Assembly (NCBI GenBank): GCA_003054665.1
Contig: QAYY01000015.1
Location: 62,001 to 126,000, forward strand
Direction of reading: 5' to 3'
DNA length: 64,000 nucleotides
Source: Opitutaceae bacterium EW11
GTDB lineage: Bacteria; Verrucomicrobiota; Verrucomicrobiia; Opitutales; Opitutaceae
Each line of letters starts with the position of its first letter. Within the stretch, counting starts at the first letter, position 1. The translations under genes and the position numbers were made by a program. This document shows positions 8,754 to 16,808 of the stretch, in pieces. Below the pieces are notes generated by a model. It had not been told where the DNA came from. It was given only the letters and a program-made list of their open reading frames with translations, and searched no databases.

Positions 8754-9590
8754 TCAGCCGCAGCAGCGGGTTTTGGCAGGCTTGGTGGCGAGCACCTCGG
8801 CCGCAAACACGTTCTGCTCGACCGACGGGCGCACGTCCCAGCTGCCGATCACCTCGGCGCTGTTCACCCGGGGACGGATGACGATCTCCGTGAAGCCCGC
8901 CTCCTCGAGAATCTTCTGCAGCTCCGTCACCACCGTCGCTCCGGAGAGACAGCCGCTGTGAAGCTCCAGGTTGGCTTTGATGTCGTCCGGCAACTCCGTC
9001 TTCGCGACGACGTCCGACACCGCAATCCGGCCGCCGGGTTTCAGCACGCGGAACGCTTCCCGATACACCGGCCGCTTGTCCGGACAGAGATTGATCACGC
9101 AGTTGGAGAGAATCACGTCGACCGTGTTGTCCGCGACGGGCAGCGCCTCGATCTCACCGAGGCGAAACTCGACTTGGGAGTACCCTCCCCGCTTGGCGTT
9201 GGCACGGGCTTTCGCGAGCATCTCCGCAGTCATGTCGACGCCGATCACGCGCCCCTCCGGACCGACGGCCCGGGCGGCGAGAAAGGCGTCGAAGCCCGCG
9301 CCGGAGCCGAGATCGAGCACGGTCTGACCTTTCTGCAGCGAGGCGATCGCGACGGGATTGCCGCAACCGAGTCCCAGATTTGCGCCGTCGGGGACGGCGG
9401 ATAGCTCTTGATCGGAATAACCGGCGGTGCGGGCCTGTGCGTCCGCCGTACTGCAGCCGCAGCGCGGCGCCTGGGGTTTCCCGCAGCAGCTGGAGGCCTT
9501 CGAGGCGTCATGCGCGGCGGCGATGGCCCCATAGTGCCGGCGCACGGTTTCTTTGATCGTTTCGGGATCGGGCAATGTGTTCGTGTTCAT
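8754..9590 (-). CDS. arsM: arsenite S-adenosylmethionine methyltransferase
   Basis: A 278-residue ArsM-type enzyme that methylates As(III) with S-adenosylmethionine in the cytoplasm, giving methylated and volatile arsenicals. The SAM motif is VLDLGSGAGFD (91-101). The family segment GANLGLGCGNP (69-79) and the conserved cysteines in NCVIN (Cys164) and SGCLSG (Cys214) are present. Extra cysteines lie near the N-terminus (35, 36, 44, 46) and at the end (CCG, 276-277). The start at 9590 follows a GGGGTG Shine-Dalgarno-like element. It heads the operon with the GNAT and sigZ genes. Confidence 0.93.
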   Translation of the reverse strand: MNTNTLPDPETIKETVRRHYGAIAAAHDASKASSCCGKPQAPRCGCSTADAQARTAGYSDQELSAVPDGANLGLGCGNPVAIASLQKGQTVLDLGSGAGFDAFLAARAVGPEGRVIGVDMTAEMLAKARANAKRGGYSQVEFRLGEIEALPVADNTVDVILSNCVINLCPDKRPVYREAFRVLKPGGRIAVSDVVAKTELPDDIKANLELHSGCLSGATVVTELQKILEEAGFTEIVIRPRVNSAEVIGSWDVRPSVEQNVFAAEVLATKPAKTRCCG

Positions 9591-9693
9591 CTTCACCCCT
9601 GCAGACGAAGCGAGGTGCGGAAGGACGCAGGAATTTTTCCGAGTCCGAAAACCAGGGCTGGCGGCGCCCGCCCTTCGCCTCTTCTCTGCCCCC

Positions 9694-10590
9694 ATGAAGC
9701 AGCCCGACATTCGCATCGGCACCCTGGCGGGACAGGGGCCCCGCACGGCCGAATACATCCGGGCCATCCTCGGCCACGGCTTCGAGAGCTTCCAGATCAA
9801 CTTCTGGCAGCACCTTCACGGCACCGATCTCGCCGCGCTGGCGCGGCAAACCGCAGACGTTCTCGGCGGCAGCCCTGCGGTGATTTCGTCGCTCGCCGTC
9901 TACGGAAACCCGCTCGGCACGTCGGAAGTCGACGCCGAGACGCGCCTCGCGTGGGAGTCGTGCATCGATCATGCGCGGGATTTCGGCTGCGATCTCGTCT
10001 GCGGCTTCACCGGCCGCGTCGCCGATCTCCCCATTCCCGAGAGCCTCCCACGGCTGAAGGAGATCTTCGGTCCGCTGGCAAAGCGAGCCGCAGACCGCGG
10101 CGTGCGCCTTGCGTTTGAAAACTGCCCGATGGGCGGTACCTGGCACACCGGGTCCTGGAACATCGCCCACAACCCGCCCGCGTGGGAACTGATCTTCGAC
10201 GCGCTTCCCGACAAAAACATCGGCCTCGAATGGGAGCCGTGCCACCAACTCTGCCAGCTCATCGAGCCGATTCCCCAGCTTCGCCGATGGGTGCCCCGAA
10301 TCTTCCACGTGCACGGCAAGGACGCCACGGTGCAGTGGGACGTCGTAAGGGCGCAGGGAATACACGGCCCGTCCTACTTCGCGTGGCATCGTACGCCGGG
10401 CTTCGGCGACACCAACTGGACGGAGGTGATCAGCGAACTCCGGCGACACGGGTACCGCGGCAGCATCGATATCGAGGGCTGGCACGACCCCGTCTACAAG
10501 GACGAGTTGGAGATGACCGGCCAGGTGCACGGCCTGAAATACCTGAAGGCCTGCCGCGCCGACTACGTGGAGAATCCCAAGGGGTTCTAG
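9694..10590 (+). CDS. sugar phosphate isomerase/epimerase (xylose isomerase-like TIM barrel)
   Basis: A 298-residue protein of the AP-endonuclease-2/xylose isomerase-like barrel family. It interconverts sugars or inositols through a divalent metal held by Glu/Asp/His at the barrel's C-terminal face. Metal-site candidates are FENCP (about 146-150), EWEPCH, HVHGKD and DIEGWHDP near the C-terminus. The 'H-x-H-GKD' loop is typical. Substrate cannot be named. ATG at 9694 (MKQPDIRIG) fits the first strand. It is divergent from arsM and convergent with the dehydrogenase. Confidence 0.88.
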   Translation: MKQPDIRIGTLAGQGPRTAEYIRAILGHGFESFQINFWQHLHGTDLAALARQTADVLGGSPAVISSLAVYGNPLGTSEVDAETRLAWESCIDHARDFGCDLVCGFTGRVADLPIPESLPRLKEIFGPLAKRAADRGVRLAFENCPMGGTWHTGSWNIAHNPPAWELIFDALPDKNIGLEWEPCHQLCQLIEPIPQLRRWVPRIFHVHGKDATVQWDVVRAQGIHGPSYFAWHRTPGFGDTNWTEVISELRRHGYRGSIDIEGWHDPVYKDELEMTGQVHGLKYLKACRADYVENPKGF

Positions 10591-10640
10591 GACCGGATCC
10601 CCGCGCCGGCTCGCTCAGGCCCGCCCGAGCCTTCGCCGGG

Positions 10641-11657
10641 CTACGCGGTCCAGTCGAAGACGACGCTCCGGAAATCATCCTTCTGGTTTTGCAGTCCGGC
10701 GTACATCTCCTGCGCCTTGTCCGGTGAGACTTTGTGCGTGTACAGCGGCGCGACCAAAAGGCGCCCGCCGACGAGGAGGTCCATCACGATGGCGGCGTTG
10801 CGCTCCACCGAGTGCTTCACGAACTCGTCCTGAAACGTCGGATACCTCCACTCGAGCGCGCCCTTGAGCGTCACCGACGGCGGCAGGTGGATCTTGCGAA
10901 AGACGTCCGTGACGTTGGCCGAATGCGGAGCCCGGGGGCTCCCGAGCAGGATCACCTCGCCGTTGAGAGCCACGGTGTCACTGGCGTCGACGATCGCGGA
11001 CGACAAGCCGGTGGCGTCGATCAACGTCGAGACCCCCACACCGCCGGTGATCTCGCGCACCCATTTCTTCCACTCGGGACGAGACGGGTCGACGGTGTAG
11101 GCCAGACCGCATGCCTGGGCCGCCTGGCGTCGCTTTTCGCTGATGTCGGCGCCAATCACGCGAGCGCCCTGGAGCCCGGCAAGCTGCCCGGCGAAATTGC
11201 CAACCTGTCCGAGCCCGGCCACCAGCACGACATCTCCGAGCTCGATCTCGGAGACGCGCACCGACGTCAGCGCGATGGTCGCCATCCGGGTGAACGTCGC
11301 CAGGTCCGGGGCGAGGCCGGTGGGGAGCTTGAGGCAAACCCCGCCCCAGCGGTTGCTCGTGTCGATTTTGAAAAACTGGGCGTGAGGGCCGTACGTGTAG
11401 ACGACGTCGCCGGGCCGGACTTTCGACACGGCGCTGCCGACCGCCAGAACCTCGCCGACCGCGATATAGCCGGGCGTGCCGGGAAGAGCGAACCAGGACT
11501 CGAGCCCCGCCAGGCAGGCCAGTTCCGTCCCGGCGCTGACGAGCGAGTAACGATTCCGAACCAGGACTTCGGTCGAGGCGGCGATCTCGAGCGGCGTATC
11601 CGCCGTTTGGATCTCAACCTGACCAACCCGCGTGAAGACGATCCGTTTCGTGACCAT
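10641..11657 (-). CDS. medium-chain (zinc-type) alcohol dehydrogenase family protein
   Basis: A 338-residue MDR oxidoreductase. The GroES-like domain starts with VRNRYSLVSAGTELACLAG and GTPGYIAVGEVLAVG. The nucleotide-binding domain has GLGQVGNFAGQLAG (GxGxxG) followed by 'ARVIGADISE', where the acidic residue favours NAD. The usual catalytic Cys-His-Asp zinc set is not obvious near SAGTELA, so this is the branch often called zinc-binding dehydrogenase without a proven metal site. The gene converges on the TIM-barrel isomerase 51 bp away. Joint action in sugar oxidation is possible but only inferred. Confidence 0.85.
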   Translation of the reverse strand: MVTKRIVFTRVGQVEIQTADTPLEIAASTEVLVRNRYSLVSAGTELACLAGLESWFALPGTPGYIAVGEVLAVGSAVSKVRPGDVVYTYGPHAQFFKIDTSNRWGGVCLKLPTGLAPDLATFTRMATIALTSVRVSEIELGDVVLVAGLGQVGNFAGQLAGLQGARVIGADISEKRRQAAQACGLAYTVDPSRPEWKKWVREITGGVGVSTLIDATGLSSAIVDASDTVALNGEVILLGSPRAPHSANVTDVFRKIHLPPSVTLKGALEWRYPTFQDEFVKHSVERNAAIVMDLLVGGRLLVAPLYTHKVSPDKAQEMYAGLQNQKDDFRSVVFDWTA

Positions 11658-11674
11658 GGGAGGAACCGCGATCT

Positions 11675-11700
11675 TTGCCCCTTCCGCCCGCGCGGGGCAA
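11675..11700. other. hairpin upstream of the dehydrogenase gene
   Basis: TTGCCCC (11675-11681) and GGGGCAA (11694-11700) form a perfect 7-bp inverted repeat with a 12-base loop. It lies 18 bases before the dehydrogenase start (11657) in a 173-bp gap. It lacks a T-run on the minus strand, so it is a weak terminator candidate for the upstream gene, or an operator or leader hairpin. Confidence 0.35.
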
Positions 11701-11830
11701 GCCGCCGTATCCATTTTTCGCATCGCCCGCGGAACCGGGATCACCCGCCGTTTTTCCCGGATGTGCAACCGACCGCGCCCGACCCCGGCATCCGCCCAGG
11801 GTCAGGAATACCGCGTGCAAGTTCAGGCGC

Positions 11831-12904
11831 TCATTTTGGGGCTTCGAAGTGGTAGGTGTACTCGCTGTCGACGTATTTCCCGTCCTGCACGGCCGGGACG
11901 AACATGGCCTTCTTCAGAGCGCCCGCGATGGGTGCAGACATCTTTTCCGGAAGGAGTTCGTCGGGCTGCATGGTCACCTCGGTGACCGAGCCATCTGCGG
12001 CCACTTTGATCGAGGCATTGAAACGAAACACTTTGCGCTGCACGAGACCGTCCGCGCGGAGTGGATTCCCGACCAAGACAGGTCCCGTGTAGCCCTGCGG
12101 GTGGGAAACCGCCTGCACCGCCTTGAGGTAATGCTGGCGGTCCTGCCACGTCTGGGGATTCTCCGGGCGGAGGGCGTCGAGGAAGCCGGCAAGACCCGCG
12201 AACATCTCCTTCACTTTGTTCGCGTCCGGCTGCGCCGCCGCAAGAAGTGGAACGCCAGTGCGCGTCACGATCACCATGCTGAAGCCCTCGTTCGGCACAA
12301 AACGGCTCAGAGAAGTGATGAGGTCCTCGTCCCGCAGATCGCAGACAAGCCACGGCACGTTCATGGTCTTGGCCATGTTGGTCTGCGCAATCACGTCGTG
12401 CCTGATCCCGAAGAAAACGGCTTCGAACTCCTCCGGAACAACGGACTTGAGCTTCTTGTACGGCTCTCCCGCATTGCCCAGCATGCCCCAAGAGTCGCCC
12501 GCGCCGGAACTCGCGTAAAAGACAACGTAGAACTCCGGCTCGCGGCCCTTCAGCTCCGCGGAGACGAGCTTGCCGTCCACAAGCCTCGAAACGCGGCCCT
12601 TCAATTCCGCGCTGACGGAACTCTTGGCCTGACTCCAGTCGTCGGCGCGCGCCGGCGCTTCCTTCGCGCGCTCATAGAATCGAACACAGTCCTCGGCGGA
12701 GAGGAAATGAAACGCGAGGTGGCGCCCGGTCGTCTGGCTGGTGCGGAATAGCGCGAGCGGCCCGAGCACTTCCGCAGGGTCGCCACGGAATTTTCCGCCT
12801 TGGGTATCGGTCCAGTCTTCGAGCTTGAGCGACGTCGCACTCAGTGAAGACGCCGCCAGCAAGAACAGAAGGGTTTTTGGGAGGGGTAATAGGCTTCGTT
12901 GCAT
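11831..12904 (-). CDS. secreted protein, TonB-C-like end, unknown function
   Basis: A 357-residue exported protein. Residues 1-23 form a signal peptide (LLFLLAASSLSA). The N-terminal part (LEDWTDTQGGKFRGDP) resembles the short SHD1/SH3-like domain frequent in planctomycete and verrucomicrobial exported proteins. The last ~90 residues (RFNASIKVAADGSVTEVTMQP to ALKKAMFVPAVQDGKYVDSEYTYHFEAPK) look like a TonB C-terminal or secretin-partner fold, with the 'A..KA.FVPA..DGK' pattern. The middle is not recognised. Expected location is periplasm or outer membrane. Confidence 0.6.
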   Translation of the reverse strand: MQRSLLPLPKTLLFLLAASSLSATSLKLEDWTDTQGGKFRGDPAEVLGPLALFRTSQTTGRHLAFHFLSAEDCVRFYERAKEAPARADDWSQAKSSVSAELKGRVSRLVDGKLVSAELKGREPEFYVVFYASSGAGDSWGMLGNAGEPYKKLKSVVPEEFEAVFFGIRHDVIAQTNMAKTMNVPWLVCDLRDEDLITSLSRFVPNEGFSMVIVTRTGVPLLAAAQPDANKVKEMFAGLAGFLDALRPENPQTWQDRQHYLKAVQAVSHPQGYTGPVLVGNPLRADGLVQRKVFRFNASIKVAADGSVTEVTMQPDELLPEKMSAPIAGALKKAMFVPAVQDGKYVDSEYTYHFEAPK

Positions 12905-13033
12905 GACAGGTAAGGTGCTCCTCTATTCTGCCCTGCCAACTTAGGCACACAAGTTTCAACTACCCCGAAGACAAACGGGCTTGGCTCGCCTCCGGCGCGT
13001 CGCCAGCCGCGGTGCGGAAACAACCGAACAACG

Positions 13034-13606
13034 TCAATCTCTCGGCGCCGTCTGGCGCGCTTCGAGTTCGCGCGAAACCGCGATGGCAAACGCCCTCAGT
13101 GGATCCTTCTCCGCCCGGTTCTGCTCCCGAAGCTTCAGCATCAGCTTCCGCTCTTTCTTCCAATCCGAGGGCTTGAAGACCCACTCGGCGAAAAACACCG
13201 GCCGTTCGCCCTCCTTCACCGTGATGGGATGAGGCAGGCCCGCGCGATCGGTGAAAAACGCCATCAGTCGCACCGCGTCGGAGTACCGCAGCGGATCGCC
13301 GTTCCGCGAAAGAGAGATGTAATACAGCGTCGCCTCCTGCGCCGGCACGCAGCCGAACTCGAGGTGAACGCCGGTCTTTGTATCCGCGGATCGAGGACCG
13401 GGCAGATGAGCGGGGGCGTCGGGCCGGTCGATCGCGTCGATCACCGCATCGGCGACGGACGCAAGCTCCCCGATGGACTCGCGGGTGAACAGGCGCGCCA
13501 GAAACTGCGCGTACGGATCCGGCGCCGGAGCGGCCGGTTGGGAGGACGGTTCCGCCGCCAGCATCGAGGCCGCGGCGAACACAAGGACGAGCGCGAGCGC
13601 TTTCAT
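13034..13606 (-). CDS. exported protein of unknown function
   Basis: A 190-residue protein with a clear signal peptide (KALALVLVFAAASMLAAEP, cleavage near residue 18). The mature part begins with a Ser/Pro/Ala linker, followed by a region with 'VHLEFGCVPAQEATLYYISLSRNG' and 'HPITVKEGERPVFFAEWVFKPSDWKKERKLM'. It ends in a charged helix. I recognise no family. ATG at 13606 is chosen because it directly precedes the signal peptide; the open frame continues 63 bases upstream without one. It follows the 13647-14324 gene on the same strand by 40 bp. Confidence 0.6.
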   Translation of the reverse strand: MKALALVLVFAAASMLAAEPSSQPAAPAPDPYAQFLARLFTRESIGELASVADAVIDAIDRPDAPAHLPGPRSADTKTGVHLEFGCVPAQEATLYYISLSRNGDPLRYSDAVRLMAFFTDRAGLPHPITVKEGERPVFFAEWVFKPSDWKKERKLMLKLREQNRAEKDPLRAFAIAVSRELEARQTAPRD

Positions 13607-13646
13607 CCGGCCGACGGTAGCGATCCCCACACGGGCGACAAGGCTC

Positions 13647-14324
13647 TCATCGGCCGCCCACCGGCACATAAAGCCCGCGGTTCACATGTGACTCCCAGAT
13701 CAAATCATCGGCTTCCGCCGCCCGGCGCCGAAACGCCTGCAGGTCGGCGGCCGCCCACGCCCGGTGCGGATTCCGCTCGAGGAACCGGACCATCGCCGCG
13801 TCGGCCGCAGCGATGTCCCGCGGCCTCACCCGAATCCGCTGCGCCACGTCGGGTGCGTCGAAATAGTTGTTGTGGCCGACAAACTCGAACAGCCGGAGCT
13901 CGGTGGAATCGAGGAGCGCGCCTGTGACCGAGACGACTTCCTTCTCGCCGCGGCGGCCCGTCGAACGCAGATAGGCGACCTGCATGCAGCGCTGGCGGTC
14001 GGCGTTGAGCGCCACGATCGCCGCCGCCTCGCGGAGCGAGGGATCGCAGTTCCTCACCTGGCGGATGCAGACGGATTCCGCGTAGCCGAGCCGAGGGAGA
14101 GCCTCGGCGAACCGTCGCAGCGCGGCGCGCGCCCGGTCCGAGTGCTCGGACACCGGGCACTCGGCCTCGCATTCATGGGCGGGCAGCCAGACCTTGGGAC
14201 CCATCACGCCCCGAAGCTTCAGCACCATCGCCATGGCGAAACGGGCCGGGTTGCCTCCAAAACGCCAAGCCTCCCGGAGGGTGAGACCTCGGAAGCTGAG
14301 CTGATACAGTCCAGGTGCGATCAT
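13647..14324 (-). CDS. conserved-looking protein of unknown function
   Basis: A 225-residue soluble-looking protein. An N-terminal hydrophobic patch (GNPARFAMAMVLKLRGVMGPKVW) precedes a cysteine pair (HECEAECPVSEHSDRA) and an Arg-rich helical C-terminus. No signal peptide and no recognised family. Codon use and length fit a real gene, and no competing frame translates sensibly. It is divergent from the ABC transporter gene pair and lies 40 bp upstream of the exported-protein gene at 13034-13606, so the two may be co-transcribed. Confidence 0.5.
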   Translation of the reverse strand: MIAPGLYQLSFRGLTLREAWRFGGNPARFAMAMVLKLRGVMGPKVWLPAHECEAECPVSEHSDRARAALRRFAEALPRLGYAESVCIRQVRNCDPSLREAAAIVALNADRQRCMQVAYLRSTGRRGEKEVVSVTGALLDSTELRLFEFVGHNNYFDAPDVAQRIRVRPRDIAAADAAMVRFLERNPHRAWAAADLQAFRRRAAEADDLIWESHVNRGLYVPVGGR

Positions 14325-14528
14325 GAGATTGTCTCCCGCCCCGGAGACGAACGTGCGCCCACCGCCAGCTCTCGGCAAGGGCAAATCCCGGTATCGGCGG
14401 CTTGAACACAAATGAGGCATCTTCCGTATCCAACCGAAGGATGCGGGCCCGCCCCCGTGGCTCAACGGAGCGAAACCGCGCCGCCTCCCGCATTGACGAG
14501 GCGCAGGCGGCGCGCTTTCGCTCGTGAC

Positions 14529-15464
14529 ATGCCTGCCCCCTCCCCGGCCCGCGTATCCGTTCGCGGCGCGATCAAGCGCTACGGCGCGGTCACCGCGCTC
14601 GCCGGAGTGGATCTGGACATCGACGAGGGCGGCATCTTCGGACTGCTCGGCCCGAACGGCGCCGGCAAGACCACGCTGCTCGAATGCATCCTCGGCCTCC
14701 GCCGGCCGGACAGCGGGTCCATCCGGATCGGGGAAATCGATGCCATCGAGCACCCGGAGCGGAGCAAGGAATACCTCGGCGCTCAGCTGCAGGACGCCGC
14801 TTTGCAGGACAAGGTGACACCGCGCCAAGCGCTGCGGCTCTTCGGTTCGTTCTACCCCGATCCCACACCGGCGCCGGAGCTCCTCCGGCGTTTCGGGCTG
14901 GAAGACAAGGCCGACACTGCGTTCGACAGCCTTTCCGGAGGCCAAAAGCAGCGGTTGTTCCTCGCGCTCGCGTTCGTCAACCGGCCGAGGCTCGTCGTCC
15001 TCGACGAACCGACGTCGGGCCTCGACCCACAATCCAGGCGTGATCTGCACCACGCCATCCGGGGCATGAGGGAGAGCGGCCGCACGGTGTTGTTGAGCAC
15101 GCACGACCTGGCGGAGGCCCAGCAGCTCTGCGACTGTATCGGCATTCTGGATCACGGGACGCTTGTCGCGCACGGAACTCCCGACGAACTGATCCGCTCC
15201 GCGAGATCCGCTCCCCGGCTCGCCTTCCGCGCCGCCGTGAGTCCGGTCGCGTCGGAACTCGCCGCTCTTTCCGACGTGATCCAGGTGGAGCAAGAAGGCC
15301 GGCGGTGGGTGCTCTCGACGCCGAATCCGAACCGCACGCTTTTCGCTCTCGTCGCCCACCTCGGAGATGCCCAGCTCCAGGAGCTCGAGATCCGGCATCC
15401 CACCCTGGAAGACGTGTTTTTCGAGCGCACCGGCCGCCCCTGGGAGAAGGAGGCGGTGAAATGA
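14529..15464 (+). CDS. ABC transporter ATP-binding protein (ABC-2 exporter type)
   Basis: A 311-residue ATPase that would energise the permease encoded next. Walker A is GPNGAGKTT (41-49), the signature is LSGGQKQR (135-142), Walker B is LVVLDEP (155-161) and the switch histidine is in STHD (His192). About 90 residues follow the ATPase core, ending 'HPTLEDVFFERTGRP', the typical tail of drug/polysaccharide ABC-2 exporters. The stop codon overlaps the permease start (ATGA), so the two are translationally coupled. Confidence 0.93.
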   Translation: MPAPSPARVSVRGAIKRYGAVTALAGVDLDIDEGGIFGLLGPNGAGKTTLLECILGLRRPDSGSIRIGEIDAIEHPERSKEYLGAQLQDAALQDKVTPRQALRLFGSFYPDPTPAPELLRRFGLEDKADTAFDSLSGGQKQRLFLALAFVNRPRLVVLDEPTSGLDPQSRRDLHHAIRGMRESGRTVLLSTHDLAEAQQLCDCIGILDHGTLVAHGTPDELIRSARSAPRLAFRAAVSPVASELAALSDVIQVEQEGRRWVLSTPNPNRTLFALVAHLGDAQLQELEIRHPTLEDVFFERTGRPWEKEAVK

Positions 15465-16798
15465 TCTCCCTGCGCGCCCTCCGGGCCCTTGGCGCCCATT
15501 GCCTCCTCACGCTGCGGCTGAACCTCCGCAGCAAGCAGGCCATGGTCTACGGCTACCTCGTGCCGGTGTTCTTCCTGGTCGCGTTCGGCAGTCTCTTCCG
15601 GGCGGATTCGCCCCTGCTTTTCTTCCGGATGGGACAACTGCTCACGATCACCATTCTCGGCGGAGCGTGCTTCGGCCTGCCCACCGCTCTCGTGGCCGAA
15701 CGGGAACGAGGCGTCTGGCGGCGCTACCGGCTCCTGCCCCAAGGCTTGGCGAGCCTTGTCGCCAGCACGCTGATCGCCCGTTTCCTGATCGTGGCTTCGG
15801 CGCTGGCGCTGCAGATCGGACTGGCGCGGCTCTTCTACGGGACGCCGTTACCCGAGCATCCGCTCTCGACGATCCTCGCGACGCTCGCCGTGACCGCTTC
15901 GTTCCTCGGCCTCGGTCTCCTGATCGCCGCGCTGGCGAACGACGTTCCGGCCGTACAGGCGCTGGGCCAATGCCTTTTCCTCCCCATGATCATGATCGGA
16001 GGCGTCGGCGTGCCTCTCGACGCGCTGCCCGTCTGGGCGCAACGTTTCGCCGGCTTCATGCCGGGACGCTACGCGGTCTCGGTCATTCAAAACGCGTACA
16101 GCGAACCGCAGGGCCTCGCGGGATCCGGTTTCAACATTCTCGCGCTGGCGGTCATCGGCGGCGCAGCCGGGCTGGTCGGCGCCAAACTTTTCCGGTGGGA
16201 AACGGGACGGCGCGTCACCCGAGGGGCTTTGGCCTGGGCGGTCGTGGCGCTCGCGGCCTGGGTTGCGGTTGGCGGCGCCGCGGCGGCCACCGGACGTCTG
16301 GAGCCGGCCCTTCCGCCGGGAGCGACGTATCGGGAGATCACCGACGCCGACATCACGGCGATCACGTACGATCAGCTGCCCGGAGACAACGAGCTCGTCA
16401 CCCGGCTTTCACCCCCGTTCGCCCAACCGCCCGCGCCGGGACGACTGGCCGATATCGCGGCGAAACTGCGGGACTGGCCGCCCGCCAAGGTCGACGACGA
16501 AGGTCAGGCCGTGCGCAATCTCCTCAGCGTGGCGGCGGTGGCCGACATCAACGCCGATCTGCTGGAAGCGCCCATCGCCCGCGCCGTGTTCGACGAGATT
16601 ACGCGCCGTTTTCCCCGCGAGGTGCAGCGGAAGGCGCTCGCCTGGGTGGTGCTGTACCCGGATTCCGGAGACGTCGTCGTCAAGCTTCCCGAGTTCGGGC
16701 AGAAGCGGGAGCCGCAGGAATTCGCCGTCCGCGAGCGCACCGCGATGTACGCCAAGAAGTTTCTCGGCCGGCTCGAGGGAGCCATCCAGGACCGGTAG
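15461..16798 (+). CDS. ABC-2 type transporter permease with C-terminal extension
   Basis: A 445-residue permease. Residues ~20-235 hold six hydrophobic segments of the ABC-2 permease family (the segment after GGVGVPLDALPVWAQRFAGFMP is the usual fifth-helix region). Ordinary members are ~250 residues long. Here a seventh transmembrane helix (about 250-272, ALAWAVVALAAWVAVGG) is followed by a ~165-residue soluble domain of unknown type that should face the periplasm. A strong AAGGAGG ribosome binding site lies before the ATG. Substrate unknown; drug, lipid or sodium export are all possible. Confidence 0.85.
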   Translation: MISLRALRALGAHCLLTLRLNLRSKQAMVYGYLVPVFFLVAFGSLFRADSPLLFFRMGQLLTITILGGACFGLPTALVAERERGVWRRYRLLPQGLASLVASTLIARFLIVASALALQIGLARLFYGTPLPEHPLSTILATLAVTASFLGLGLLIAALANDVPAVQALGQCLFLPMIMIGGVGVPLDALPVWAQRFAGFMPGRYAVSVIQNAYSEPQGLAGSGFNILALAVIGGAAGLVGAKLFRWETGRRVTRGALAWAVVALAAWVAVGGAAAATGRLEPALPPGATYREITDADITAITYDQLPGDNELVTRLSPPFAQPPAPGRLADIAAKLRDWPPAKVDDEGQAVRNLLSVAAVADINADLLEAPIARAVFDEITRRFPREVQRKALAWVVLYPDSGDVVVKLPEFGQKREPQEFAVRERTAMYAKKFLGRLEGAIQDR

Positions 16799-16808
16799 CC
16801 GGCGCTCG

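Noticed and set aside
11675-11700. Terminator after the secreted-protein gene at 11831
   Set aside because: The hairpin is perfect but lacks a T-run on the minus strand and lies 130 bases past the stop; kept only as a hairpin.
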